A DNA stretch of 64,000 nt, taken from the NCBI RefSeq assembly GCF_004124235.1, contig NZ_CP032487.1:4464001-4528000 (forward strand), in the 5' to 3' direction. This DNA is from Yersinia hibernica (GTDB lineage: Bacteria > Pseudomonadota > Gammaproteobacteria > Enterobacterales > Enterobacteriaceae). The translations under genes were made by a program, and so were the position numbers. This document shows, in pieces, positions 21,048 through 32,755 of this stretch. The notes under the pieces are model-generated. The model ran no database searches. It saw only the letters and a list, made by a program, of their open reading frames with translations, and was not told where the DNA came from. Position 1 is the first letter of the stretch. Every line of letters starts with the position of its first letter.

Positions 21048-22151
21048 TTACAGCAGAATTCGCAGCATACGGCGCAGTGGCTCTGCCGCGCCCCATAGCA
21101 GCTGGTCACCGACGGTAAAGGCGGAGAGATATTCTGGCCCCATGTTTAGTTTACGCAGGCGGCCCACCGGGGTGTTCAATGTGCCGGTCACCGCTGCTGG
21201 AGTCAGTTCGCGCATGCTCAGTTCGCGGTCATTCGGAATGACACGAACCCAGTCATTGTGAGTTGCCAGCAGTTGCTCGATTTCGGGTAGCGGCACGTCT
21301 TTTTTCAGCTTCAGCGTGAAAGCCTGGCTATGACAACGCAGTGCGCCGATACGAACACACAGGCCATCAACCGGGATAACATGGCTGGTATTCAGGATTT
21401 TATTGGTCTCGGCCTGGCCTTTCCATTCTTCACGGCTCTGGCCGTTATCCAGCGCTTTATCTATCCATGGAATCAAGCTACCGGCCAGCGGCACACCAAA
21501 GTTATCGGTCGGCAGCTTGCCACTGCGGGTCGCCGCCGTCACTTTACGTTCGATATCCAAAATGGCCGAGGCGGGGTCTTGCAACTCTTTTGCCACATCG
21601 GCGTGCAACATGCCCATTTGTGTTAATAACTCGCGCATATGACGCGCACCGCCGCCAGATGCCGCCTGATAGGTCGCGACAGATGCCCATTCAACCAAAT
21701 CATTGGCAAACAAGCCGCCCAATGACATCAGCATCAGGCTGACCGTACAGTTACCGCCCGCAAAGGTCTTGATGCCCTTATCTAGCCCCTGCTGAATCAC
21801 CCCGTGGTTCACCGGATCCAGAATAATAATCGCGTCATCGCGCATACGCAGAGAAGAAGCGGCGTCAATCCAATAACCTTGCCAGCCAGTTTCCCGCAGC
21901 TTTGGATAGATTTCGTTGGTATAATCCCCACCTTGGCAAGTAATGATAATATCCAATGCACTCAGCGCATCAATATCATAAGCGTCTTGCAACGTACCTT
22001 GCTGCCCCGTGAAAGACGGTGCTGCTTGGCCGTGTTGAGAGGTAGAGAAAAAGACCGGGCGGATACCGTCAAAGTCGCGTTCTTCAATCATGCGCTGCAT
22101 GAGAACTGAGCCGACCATACCGCGCCAGCCGATAAAACCAACGTTTTTCAT
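21048..22151 (-). CDS. asd: Aspartate-semialdehyde dehydrogenase Asd
   Basis: NADPH-dependent reductive dephosphorylation of aspartyl-4-phosphate to aspartate semialdehyde, the branch point to diaminopimelate, lysine, threonine and methionine. From the ATG at 22151 it is 367 aa, the same as E. coli, starting [21 protein letters not shown] with the nucleotide-binding loop. The active-site cysteine is in [15 protein letters not shown]. Another conserved segment is [16 protein letters not shown] [17 protein letters not shown]. An 18-codon upstream extension is open but lacks homology. AGGA precedes the chosen start. It is probably monocistronic. Confidence 0.98.
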   Translation of the reverse strand: MKNVGFIGWRGMVGSVLMQRMIEERDFDGIRPVFFSTSQHGQAAPSFTGQQGTLQDAYDIDALSALDIIITCQGGDYTNEIYPKLRETGWQGYWIDAASSLRMRDDAIIILDPVNHGVIQQGLDKGIKTFAGGNCTVSLMLMSLGGLFANDLVEWASVATYQAASGGGARHMRELLTQMGMLHADVAKELQDPASAILDIERKVTAATRSGKLPTDNFGVPLAGSLIPWIDKALDNGQSREEWKGQAETNKILNTSHVIPVDGLCVRIGALRCHSQAFTLKLKKDVPLPEIEQLLATHNDWVRVIPNDRELSMRELTPAAVTGTLNTPVGRLRKLNMGPEYLSAFTVGDQLLWGAAEPLRRMLRILL

Positions 22152-22378
22152 GTTTACTGTCCTGCCTTGGAAGGTGACACCGATTAGTGGATATCTATCT
22201 TGCATCGCTGCACGTTATCTACGGCAAGCTGACGAACACAGACCTGATACCACCTTACAAAATATGGACAAAGTGGCAAGTTAAATTATTCGATACCAGA
22301 ATGATTCAAAGCAATCTTCCTAATATGTGACTTTGACTGGCGAGAAACGCCAGCCGTTTTGATTATTTTGAGGTAATA

Positions 22379-22972
22379 ATGACTGAGATGATTGCAGCAA
22401 CTGTGTTGCTGTTTTTGATTATGGACCCGCTGGGAAATTTACCGATTTTTATGTCGGTGCTTAAGCATCTGGAGCCTAAGCGGCGGCGCGTGGTCTTGAT
22501 TCGCGAATTGCTGATCGCCCTGATATTGATGCTGATTTTCCTGTTTGCAGGTGAGAAAATTTTGGCATTCTTGAATTTACGCACTGAAACGGTATCGATA
22601 TCCGGCGGTATCATTTTGTTTTTAATCGCCATTAAGATGATTTTCCCCTCGCCCGAAAGCAATGTGACCGGGCTATCTGCGGGGGAAGAACCTTTCCTGG
22701 TGCCACTGGCCATTCCATTAGTGGCCGGCCCGTCTATTCTGGCGACCCTGATGTTGCTGTCGCATCAATACCCTAATCAACTGAGTCACTTAGTGCTGGC
22801 ATTGATGATTGCCTGGGGTTTATCGGCGGCAATTTTATTGATGTCGAATCTATTCCTGCGCTTGCTGGGCAATAAAGGCGTCAGTGCATTAGAGCGGCTG
22901 ATGGGGTTAATTTTGGTGATGTTATCAACGCAGATGTTTTTGGATGGCGTGCGGGCATATCTGACTAAGTGA
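22379..22972 (+). CDS. yhgN: MarC-family inner-membrane protein YhgN
   Basis: A 197-aa integral membrane protein with about six hydrophobic helices, the same length as E. coli YhgN. LIMDPLGNLPIFMSVLKHLEPKR is split here as the signature MDPLGNLPIF, and VPLAIPLVAGPSILATLML is also MarC-family. The family was once called NAAT amino-acid transporters or multiple-antibiotic-resistance proteins, but no substrate is firmly known. It is divergent from asd, as in E. coli. No regulatory site is recognised in the 227-bp gap. Confidence 0.93.
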   Translation: MTEMIAATVLLFLIMDPLGNLPIFMSVLKHLEPKRRRVVLIRELLIALILMLIFLFAGEKILAFLNLRTETVSISGGIILFLIAIKMIFPSPESNVTGLSAGEEPFLVPLAIPLVAGPSILATLMLLSHQYPNQLSHLVLALMIAWGLSAAILLMSNLFLRLLGNKGVSALERLMGLILVMLSTQMFLDGVRAYLTK

Positions 22973-23075
22973 ATAATGGATGAAAGGAATGACCCATTGC
23001 CGGCAGCGGTGAAAACAGGCTGAGAGTGAAGAGCCGAATTTCTTTTGTGAAAACAAACCGTCATGTAAGTTCGGG

Positions 23076-23095
23076 CCGCGCCATCGCCGGCGCGG
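23076..23095. other. GC-rich hairpin between yhgN and gntK
   Basis: CCGCGCC-ATCGCC-GGCGCGG makes a strong 7-bp GC stem between the convergent yhgN and gntK. It has no T-tract on either side, so it may be a Rho-dependent boundary or a REP-like palindrome rather than a classic terminator. Confidence 0.5.
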
Positions 23096-23172
23096 ACAGG
23101 TTACTCTGCTGCCAATCCTGCCCTCCAGAGGTACAATTATCGGGGTTGGTCAGCAGTTTGTATATTACGCAA

Positions 23173-23688
23173 CTATCGGGCTTGCTTTTCCAGCGCCAAC
23201 ACACACCGCTGTACAACTTCATCAATGTCCGCATCAATATCCACACAAATCACATCCGGCTCTTCTGGCCCTGGCTCTTCTAATGCTTCAAACTGACTTT
23301 TTAATAAATCAGTGGGCATAAAATGGCCGGAACGCGCTTTTAGCCTCCCCATGATCACATCGAAACTGCCTTTCAGATATAAAAATACCATTTCCGGATT
23401 GCCTTCCCGCAGGCGGTCGCGATAGCGGCGTTTCAGTGCCGAACAGACAATAATGCCGGTTTCATTCTTATGGTTCAGGCTATAAGCTGCATCGCTCAGG
23501 CGCTCCAGCCACGGCATACGATCTTCATCATTGAGCGGATGCCCACTGCCCATTTTTTGGATATTGGCTCGGGGATGCAGGTCATCGCCGTCAATAAATT
23601 TGGCATGAATGCGGCGCGCCACGGCTTCTCCCACCGTGGTTTTACCGCTACCCGACACACCCATCACGATAATGCTACGTCCTGCCAT
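23173..23688 (-). CDS. gntK: Gluconate kinase GntK
   Basis: Phosphorylates D-gluconate to 6-phosphogluconate, feeding the Entner-Doudoroff and pentose phosphate pathways. It is 171 aa (E. coli GntK 175). The Walker A P-loop GVSGSGKTT is at residues 10-18, followed by DGDDLHPRANIQKM, which contributes to gluconate binding. IIVCSALKRRYRDRLR and HFMPTDLLKSQFEALEEP are family segments. It is divergent from gntT, with the GntR operator pair and CRP site between them. In E. coli gntK is followed by gntU; no gntU is present here. Confidence 0.97.
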   Translation of the reverse strand: MAGRSIIVMGVSGSGKTTVGEAVARRIHAKFIDGDDLHPRANIQKMGSGHPLNDEDRMPWLERLSDAAYSLNHKNETGIIVCSALKRRYRDRLREGNPEMVFLYLKGSFDVIMGRLKARSGHFMPTDLLKSQFEALEEPGPEEPDVICVDIDADIDEVVQRCVLALEKQAR

Positions 23689-23748
23689 AATGTTGATCTC
23701 TATCTCAGAATGGGAATTTTACTGTTCGCTATGGTTCCGTATTTTATC

Positions 23749-23778
23749 ATGTTACCGGTATCATGATACCGGTAACAA
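23749..23778. promoter_or_regulatory. Double GntR operator (26-bp perfect palindrome)
   Basis: Bases 23751-23776 form an uninterrupted 26-bp perfect palindrome. It consists of GTTACCGGTATCA and its exact complement. Each arm contains ACCGGTA, the core of the E. coli GntR operator ATGTTACCGGTAACA, so two GntR sites are arranged back to back. It lies between the divergent gntK and gntT, and GntR is encoded next to gntT. Confidence 0.85.
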
Positions 23779-23785
23779 ATAGAGA

Positions 23786-23801
23786 TGTGACTTTTATCAC
23801 A
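23786..23801. promoter_or_regulatory. CRP-cAMP binding site before gntT
   Basis: TGTGA-CTTTTA-TCACA is a perfect match to both CRP half-sites with the correct 6-bp spacer, 10 bp from the GntR palindrome. It indicates catabolite activation of gluconate uptake. Confidence 0.9.
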
Positions 23802-23907
23802 AAGGATAGAACACCGTCATTGAACTCAATCGCGCAATCACGCTGGCCCCAGCTGACTGTAACCATAACAAAAAGCGATATATACCCAAAGTAAGTGGAG
23901 AAATACT

Positions 23908-25224
23908 ATGCCATTAGTCATTGTTGCGGTTGGCGTTGCCATGCTGCTGTTACTGATGATACGTTTCAAACTCAACGGATTTATCTCGCTGATATTGGTC
24001 GCGCTGGCGGTCGGTGTCATGCAAGGGATGCCGGTCGATAAAGTCGTCAGCTCAATCAAAGCAGGGGTCGGTGGCACACTGGGCAGCTTGGCGCTCATTA
24101 TGGGCTTCGGTGCCATGCTCGGTAAATTACTGGCTGACTGCGGTGGCGCTCAACGAATTGCCACCACTTTAATTGATAAATTTGGCAAAAAGCACATTCA
24201 GTGGGCGGTGGTACTAACTGGTTTCACCGTCGGTTTTGCCCTGTTTTATGAAGTCGGTTTTGTATTGTTGCTGCCGCTGGTATTCAGTATCGCCGCTTCA
24301 GCCCGCATTCCATTGCTGTATGTCGGTGTCCCGATGGCCGCCGCGCTGTCTGTGACTCACGGCTTCTTGCCCCCTCACCCCGGCCCCACCGCCATTGCCA
24401 CCATTTTCCACGCCGACATGGGCAAAACCCTGTTGTACGGGACGCTGCTGGCCATCCCTACGGTGATTCTGGCCGGCCCGGTATTTGCTCGTTTCCTGAA
24501 AGGCATTGATAAGCCGGTTCCTGAGGGGCTGTATAACCCGAAAACATTTACTGATGAAGAAATGCCCAGTTTTGGGGTCAGTGTCAGCACTGCGCTGGTG
24601 CCGGTTATTTTGATGGCATTGCGCGCGGTGGCAGAAATGATTTTGCCCAAAGGCCACCCGATTCTCTCTTATGCCGAGTTTCTCGGTGATCCGGTCATTG
24701 CGACCCTGATTGCGGTGTTAATTGCGATTTTCACTTTTGGTTTAAACCGTGGCCGCTCAATGGAGTCGGTGATGGATACCGTGACTGACTCCATCAAAAT
24801 TATCGCGATGATGCTGTTGGTTATTGGCGGCGGCGGGGCTTTCAAGCAAGTTTTAGTCGACAGCGGGGTTGATCACTATATCGCCAGCATGATGAACAGT
24901 AGCGGGCTATCACCAATTCTGATGGCATGGTCAATTGCAGCCGTCCTGCGTATTGCACTGGGTTCAGCGACTGTAGCCGCCATTACCGCCGGGGGGATTG
25001 TGGCACCCTTAATCGCCACCACCGGTGCCAGCCCTGAATTGATGGTGATTGCCGTGGGCTCTGGCAGCGTGATTTTCTCTCACGTCAATGACCCTGGCTT
25101 CTGGCTATTTAAAGAATACTTTAACCTGACTATCGTCGAGACGTTCAAATCATGGTCAGTGTTAGAAACCATCATTTCAGTCTGTGGGTTAGTCGGCTGT
25201 TTGTTGTTAGCCACTGTGATTTAA
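23908..25224 (+). CDS. gntT: High-affinity gluconate permease GntT
   Basis: Gluconate:H+ symporter of the GntP family, 438 aa, the same length as E. coli GntT and very similar along its length. Multiple transmembrane helices are evident. Family segments include GGTLGSLALIMGFGAMLGK, THGFLPPHPGPTAIA and SGSVIFSHVNDPGFWLFKEY. It is divergent from gntK and convergent with gntR: the TAA stops of gntT and gntR overlap by three bases. It is expected to be repressed by GntR and activated by CRP through the sites at 23749-23801. Confidence 0.97.
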   Translation: MPLVIVAVGVAMLLLLMIRFKLNGFISLILVALAVGVMQGMPVDKVVSSIKAGVGGTLGSLALIMGFGAMLGKLLADCGGAQRIATTLIDKFGKKHIQWAVVLTGFTVGFALFYEVGFVLLLPLVFSIAASARIPLLYVGVPMAAALSVTHGFLPPHPGPTAIATIFHADMGKTLLYGTLLAIPTVILAGPVFARFLKGIDKPVPEGLYNPKTFTDEEMPSFGVSVSTALVPVILMALRAVAEMILPKGHPILSYAEFLGDPVIATLIAVLIAIFTFGLNRGRSMESVMDTVTDSIKIIAMMLLVIGGGGAFKQVLVDSGVDHYIASMMNSSGLSPILMAWSIAAVLRIALGSATVAAITAGGIVAPLIATTGASPELMVIAVGSGSVIFSHVNDPGFWLFKEYFNLTIVETFKSWSVLETIISVCGLVGCLLLATVI

Positions 25225-26216
25225 ATACTGCCACCGGGGAGGATGGTGAAACCCACATCAACCATTTTGGGTGTCACCGCCTCTCCGCGCAACCGAGCCA
25301 GCAAGCGCTCAGCACCGATTTGCCCCATTCTTTCGCGCGGGGTCAACACACTGGCCAGCTTCGGCACCATCGACTGGCCAATATCATGGCCATGAAAACC
25401 GGCTATCGCCATATCCTGTGGGATAGAAAGCCCCTGGCGCTGACATTCAAATACTGCCCCAATTGCCAAATCATCATTGGTACAGAAAATACTGTCGACT
25501 TGCGGGTAATTCGCCTGCGCTTCGCGCAACAACTCCGCCCCAGCAGAATAGGATGAAGACCGGCTGGTCATTACACTCCTCGGCTCTAGACCTGACTCCC
25601 GCATCGCCTGCTCATAACCTTGCTGCTTAATTACCGTCCGCTCATCCTGCCGCGCGCCAAAATACACGACGTAGCGATGACCTTTGGCGATAATCTGCTG
25701 CGTCATCTGCCGTGCAGCTTCAAAGTTGTTAAAACCTACCGCTAAATCAATGCAAGGTGAGGAACAATCCATTAGCTCAATAACAGGAATGCCCGCGACC
25801 TCAATCATTTTCAGTGTACGCGCGGTGTGGTGGCGCTCGGAGAGGATTAGTCCATCAATATTGTAGGAAAGCAAAGAGGTCAGCCGCAGCTCTTCACGTT
25901 CTTTCTGATAGCCATAATGTGCCAACATGGTTTGATAACCGTGGGCATCCGTCACACTTTCAATCCCCCGCAGCACCTCGGCAAAAACTTGGTTAGTTAA
26001 TGACGGCAGTAATACACCGATAGCATGGCTGGTAGCATTGGAGAGGATATCGGGGGCGCGATTAGGGATATAGCCGAGTTCATCTAGCGCCAATGCAATT
26101 TTTTCCTGCAACACCGCAGAAACTTGTTCTGGATTGCGCAAATAACGGCTGATAGTCATTTTAGTGACGCCAACCATATTGGCAACATCTTGTAGCACTG
26201 GCCTTTTTTTCTTCAT
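25221..26216 (-). CDS. gntR: Gluconate operon repressor GntR (LacI family)
   Basis: LacI-family repressor relieved by gluconate, 331 aa as in E. coli. The helix-turn-helix (residues 5-28) reads LQDVANMVGVTKMTISRYL. The periplasmic-binding-like effector domain includes ATSHAIGVLLPSLTNQVFAEV and CTNDDLAIGAVFECQRQG. The frame is open for 95 codons upstream, but those overlap yhhW and lack homology. The start MKKKRPVLQDV is the one shared with E. coli. It lies convergent to gntT with overlapping stops. Confidence 0.97.
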   Translation of the reverse strand: MKKKRPVLQDVANMVGVTKMTISRYLRNPEQVSAVLQEKIALALDELGYIPNRAPDILSNATSHAIGVLLPSLTNQVFAEVLRGIESVTDAHGYQTMLAHYGYQKEREELRLTSLLSYNIDGLILSERHHTARTLKMIEVAGIPVIELMDCSSPCIDLAVGFNNFEAARQMTQQIIAKGHRYVVYFGARQDERTVIKQQGYEQAMRESGLEPRSVMTSRSSSYSAGAELLREAQANYPQVDSIFCTNDDLAIGAVFECQRQGLSIPQDMAIAGFHGHDIGQSMVPKLASVLTPRERMGQIGAERLLARLRGEAVTPKMVDVGFTILPGGSI

Positions 26217-26313
26217 TATCAATGAACTGAGGCAGAGTAAATGGGCTGCCATTCTAGCAAAGAAAAGGGTATGACGCGATGCGCATACCCTTTTTTGCTT
26301 AGTATTATCAAAG

Positions 26314-27009
26314 TTAGACTGGCGGTAAATCAAACAACAATATTTCACTATCTTCATCGGCATGAATAGAAAGTGCCGCTTCATCCCAAATAGCAAATGC
26401 ATCACTAGTTCCGGCCCGGTGACCATTGATAGACACATTACCGCGCACAACTTGTATCCAGATACGGCGCTCCGCCTGAGGCTGATAAATTGACTGCTCA
26501 TCGCGTTTCAATGCCCAGCGCCATAACGTCATGTCTTGGAACACTTTCAGCGAGCCATCACGGGCATCCGGTGATAACACAAGCTGCCGCCCTTGCGGGA
26601 TATCAAACATCCGTTGCTCGTAACGCGGCTCTAAGCCAGCCTTATTCGGGATAATCCAAATCTGATATAAATGCAGCGGTTGGTCGTCACGGCCATTATA
26701 TTCTGAATGGCGGATACCGGTGCCGGCACTCATTATCTGGAATTCACCCGCATGGATTTGTTCTTTGTTGCCCATGCTATCTTGGTGTTCAACAGTGCCG
26801 GACAACACATAAGTTAGAATTTCCATATCCTTATGTGGGTGGGTACCAAAACCCTGGCCGGCATCGATAACATCTTCATTAATCACACGTAATGCTGAAA
26901 AACCCATAAATTCTGGATCATAATAATCGGCAAATGAGAAGGTATGCCAGCTGTCCAGCCAACCGTGATTAGCATGGCCGCGTTCTTCTGCTTTGCGTAA
27001 ATAAATCAT
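26314..27009 (-). CDS. yhhW: Pirin-family quercetin 2,3-dioxygenase YhhW
   Basis: Bicupin pirin protein, 231 aa, as in E. coli YhhW, which has quercetin 2,3-dioxygenase activity in vitro. The metal ligands are visible as His57 and His59 (GTHPHKDME) and His101 and Glu103 (TGIRHSEYN). The ATG at 27009 has GAGGAG 8 nt upstream; the TTG two codons earlier is rejected. The physiological substrate is unknown. The E. coli neighbour yhhX is absent here. Confidence 0.95.
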   Translation of the reverse strand: MIYLRKAEERGHANHGWLDSWHTFSFADYYDPEFMGFSALRVINEDVIDAGQGFGTHPHKDMEILTYVLSGTVEHQDSMGNKEQIHAGEFQIMSAGTGIRHSEYNGRDDQPLHLYQIWIIPNKAGLEPRYEQRMFDIPQGRQLVLSPDARDGSLKVFQDMTLWRWALKRDEQSIYQPQAERRIWIQVVRGNVSINGHRAGTSDAFAIWDEAALSIHADEDSEILLFDLPPV

Positions 27010-27224
27010 GTTCAACTCTCCTCAACGTTTTCTTTAGTCTAGATAGTGCTGGAGAATATGAAAGCGCAAAAAACTCACTCCTCTGTTCAAAAAATTCGAC
27101 TGATTAACAAGTTAAAAGACAAATCATTTGAATTTGAAATAATTAGAGAACGGGAAAATATCAATCTCTGGATGTATGAGTGTGTTAAACCGAAAGTCAA
27201 CGAAAGTGGATGATGAGAATAGGC

Positions 27225-27335
27225 AAAAAAAAAGCCAGCACCCGGCTGGCTAAGTAAACACTGGAAGCAATGTGAGCAATGTCGTGCCTTCTTCATGTGA
27301 ACACCTACTTTGATGGCCTCATCTGAAAGCACGAC
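27225..27335 (-). ncRNA. ryhB: Iron-stress small RNA RyhB
   Basis: The minus strand contains the conserved RyhB core: GCACGACATTGCTCACATTG followed by CTTCCAGTG. A terminator hairpin AGCCAGC-CGG-TGCTGGCT type (built on CCAGCCGGGTGCTGG) ends in nine T residues (27225-27233). Location between yhhW and yhhY and the Fur box at the promoter match E. coli ryhB. RyhB base-pairs with Hfq to silence mRNAs of iron-using proteins during iron starvation. The 5' end is placed at 27335 by aligning the promoter with E. coli, giving about 111 nt versus 90 in E. coli. The extra 5' part begins GTCGTGC, which is complementary to GCACGAC in the core. Confidence 0.93.
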
Positions 27336-27351
27336 AATGATAATCATTATC
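27333..27351. promoter_or_regulatory. Fur box at the ryhB promoter
   Basis: GACAATGATAATCATTATC matches the 19-bp Fur consensus at 18 of 19 positions and overlaps the inferred -10 and start of ryhB. A TTTACA -35-like hexamer lies 18 bp from a TATCAT -10 on the minus strand. It implies iron-dependent repression. Confidence 0.92.
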
Positions 27352-27459
27352 ACTCTCACTTGTAAAGTGTTTTTTTTAGCCACTGACAATATTCTTGACT
27401 CAGGTAAATAAAACACTATTTTATTAGTTAATTCAAACAGTAAGAGTAGGGGTATATTG

Positions 27460-27960
27460 ATGAAAAATGTGCAGATACGCCATGTGGAACCCACCGATTA
27501 TCCGGCCTTGCAGCAGCTATTTGCTCATCCACTGGTTTATCGCGACACATTACAGCTTCCTCTGCCATCTTTAGACATGTGGGCAAAAAAAATCAAAGAT
27601 ATACCACCGGGGATGCATAATTTGGTGGCATGTATTGATGAGAATATTGTTGGTCAACTTACTGTTGAAGCAAACCAGCGGGCACGCCGCCGTCATGTTG
27701 CTACTTTTGGCATTGCTGTTGATGCTAGTTTTTACAGGAAAGGGGTAGGCAGTGCATTGATGGCAGCCATGATTGACTTATGCGATAACTGGCTGAATAT
27801 ACAACGTATTGAATTAACAGTGTTTGTCGATAATCAGGCAGCAATCGCCTTATACCGTAAATTTGGGTTTGACATTGAAGGTACCAGCCCACGCTATGCT
27901 TTCCGTGATGGCAAGTTTGTTGATGCCCATCATATGGGCCGGATTAAAATATCAGAATAA
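27460..27960 (+). CDS. yhhY: GNAT-family N-acetyltransferase YhhY (AaaT)
   Basis: GNAT acetyltransferase of 166 aa (E. coli YhhY 162), recently assigned in E. coli as an L-amino-acid N-acyltransferase. The acetyl-CoA-binding motif A is FYRKGVGSALMAAMIDLCDN. IELTVFVDNQAAIALYRKFG is the usual beta5-alpha4 region. The ATG at 27460 is preferred over the adjacent TTG. It is divergent from ryhB. Substrate range here is inferred. Confidence 0.92.
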   Translation: MKNVQIRHVEPTDYPALQQLFAHPLVYRDTLQLPLPSLDMWAKKIKDIPPGMHNLVACIDENIVGQLTVEANQRARRRHVATFGIAVDASFYRKGVGSALMAAMIDLCDNWLNIQRIELTVFVDNQAAIALYRKFGFDIEGTSPRYAFRDGKFVDAHHMGRIKISE

Positions 27961-27965
27961 CTACC

Positions 27966-27992
27966 AGGGGTAGGGTTTATGCCCTATCCCCT
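27966..27992. terminator. Hairpin between yhhY and iolE
   Basis: AGGGGTAGGG pairs with CCCTATCCCCT (one bulged T), starting 6 nt after the yhhY stop. It sits between convergent genes. It lacks a T-run, so its strength as a terminator is uncertain. Confidence 0.45.
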
Positions 27993-28082
27993 GCGGCAAC
28001 TGTTTGCCAGTAGATAGCATGCAAGAGCACCAATACATTTGTAATTTCAATATATTCGCAATTTAAAGGGCAATGACTGCCA

Positions 28083-28979
28083 CTAAATACCCGCTGTTTC
28101 TTTGATATAACGGCGGGCTTTCACCGCATACTCAAATGGATTAGCAAGCGCTGGGTCTTGCTCTGCCTCTACCACCATCCATCCCTGATAGCCTTTTTTG
28201 TCTAGCAAGTTAAATACTGGGCGAAAATCAATGACACCATCGCTAGGTACTGTGAAAGTGCCTTTTTTCACACCATCAAGGAAACTGAGTTTTTTTGCTT
28301 TAACTTCCGCAACTATCTCATCACGAACATCTTTAAGATGAACATGATTAATACGCGGTAAGTATTTTTCTAAAATAGCTAACATTGCCTCTTGGCTACC
28401 CTCGGAATAATAGGCATGACCGGTATCAAATAGCAGATATACATCATCGTTAACCATACTCATATAACGGTCTATTTCTTCACTGGTTTGAATACCGGTT
28501 CCCATATGGTGATGTAAACACACCTGCATCCCTTTCGTTGCAGCAATTTTAGCTAACTCGTTATACCCATCCGCGACGCGTTGCCATTCAATATCAGTAA
28601 AGTAAGGTTTCTCGTCAAATACGGCTTTTGTAGTTCCCTGAATACTTTTACTTTGTTCTGAACAACCAATCACTTTTGCTCCCATGGCATGGAGAAAATT
28701 CATGTGATTAATAAATTCATCAATCGTTTTAGCGTGTTGATCATCAGCAAAGAAGGTACTGAACCATGCATTGCAAATCTGTATACCACGAACTTCAAGC
28801 ATAGGTTTCAATACGTTAGGATCTCGTGGATATTTACTGCCAACTTCACTACCGGTAAACCCAGCCAGTGCCATTTCACTGATACATTGTTGGAAAGTAT
28901 TTTCTTTGCCTAAATCCGGCATATCGTCATTCGTCCAACCAATAGGAGCGATTGCCAACTTCACACGATCTTTATTCAT
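28083..28979 (-). CDS. iolE: Myo-inosose-2 dehydratase IolE
   Basis: Dehydrates 2-keto-myo-inositol to 3D-trihydroxycyclohexane-1,2-dione, step two of inositol breakdown. It is 298 aa, an AP-endonuclease-2-type TIM barrel. The family start [19 protein letters not shown] is present. Metal-site candidates are in [22 protein letters not shown] and [15 protein letters not shown] precedes ATG. It is the last gene of iolD-iolG-iolE, 136 bp after iolG; the gap is AT-rich without a clear terminator. Confidence 0.96.
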   Translation of the reverse strand: MNKDRVKLAIAPIGWTNDDMPDLGKENTFQQCISEMALAGFTGSEVGSKYPRDPNVLKPMLEVRGIQICNAWFSTFFADDQHAKTIDEFINHMNFLHAMGAKVIGCSEQSKSIQGTTKAVFDEKPYFTDIEWQRVADGYNELAKIAATKGMQVCLHHHMGTGIQTSEEIDRYMSMVNDDVYLLFDTGHAYYSEGSQEAMLAILEKYLPRINHVHLKDVRDEIVAEVKAKKLSFLDGVKKGTFTVPSDGVIDFRPVFNLLDKKGYQGWMVVEAEQDPALANPFEYAVKARRYIKETAGI

Positions 28980-29115
28980 AATAACCCTCTGCGATACATC
29001 TAATTTATACAGATGAATACAATTAAAAGGTAATTAATTGCCCGCTCTTGTAATACAAAAAATAGTCTTTATTGAAGTTTTAAATAGTGCCTAATACTCA
29101 GAAGGCTATAGGATT

Positions 29116-32197
<3,082 letters not shown>

Positions 32198-32346
32198 TTA
32201 TCCATCCTTTGCTCTGTTTGCGCGATACCATGGCGGCCGAGATATTGTCAGCCCCTGAGGAGACGTTTGCCGGAGAGAAGAAGCCGATACTGATAGCTTC
32301 CTCTATGTTGACAACACCGAGGTGAAACATAGCAGGGATTATAAAC

Positions 32347-32387
32347 AAATATTTTTTTCATAAAATGACATTACAGAAAAAATATTT
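32347..32387. promoter_or_regulatory. Large inverted repeat upstream of iolD (candidate IolR site)
   Basis: AAATATTTTTTTC (32347-32359) and GAAAAAATATTT (32376-32387) are complementary apart from one extra T, separated by 16 bp. It is about 150 bp before the iolD start in the 558-bp iolD-iolC gap. Its GAAA/TTTC ends resemble the other inverted repeats of this island. IolR binding is inferred. Confidence 0.45.
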
Positions 32388-32636
32388 CATTATGCGATGA
32401 AGATCAAATAATCAGGTAAACACTGAAACTGCTCAACCTTAGTTTACACATTAGAAATGGCATCATTTCGCCTCACAAAATATATAATTAATTAATTGAT
32501 ATTATTAACTTATTAAAATATTTAATACCTTTTATTTTCCCAAAGAGAATCAGCAATAACTTGCACTATTCTTTGAGTTAAACCCTATTTACAGCCGTTA
32601 TATAAGGCTTTTAGCCTTGTCACATAACCGGGGAAT

Positions 32637-32666
32637 AAATTTCATTTAACCTTGAACTTGAAATTT
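32637..32666. promoter_or_regulatory. Inverted repeat upstream of iolC (candidate IolR site)
   Basis: AAATTTCA and TGAAATTT are perfect 8-bp inverted repeats with a 14-bp spacer, 90 bp before the iolC ATG. The TTTCA/TGAAA core also occurs before iolA. The rest of the gap 32198-32755 is AT-rich without ORFs. Confidence 0.45.
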
Positions 32667-32755
32667 TTATTCCTCATACTGATTTAAGAAACGTTCACAC
32701 AGGTTCATTTCATCGGTCATTGTCGGGGTTTGATTTAATACAGAAGGAAATGGGG

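Noticed and set aside
26217..26501. 95-codon N-terminal extension of GntR
   Set aside because: It overlaps yhhW on the same strand, and the family starts at MKKKRPVLQDV.
27087..27494. 135-residue frame on the minus strand across ryhB
   Set aside because: It reads through the RyhB terminator and Fur box and has no protein-like conservation; the DNA is explained by the sRNA.
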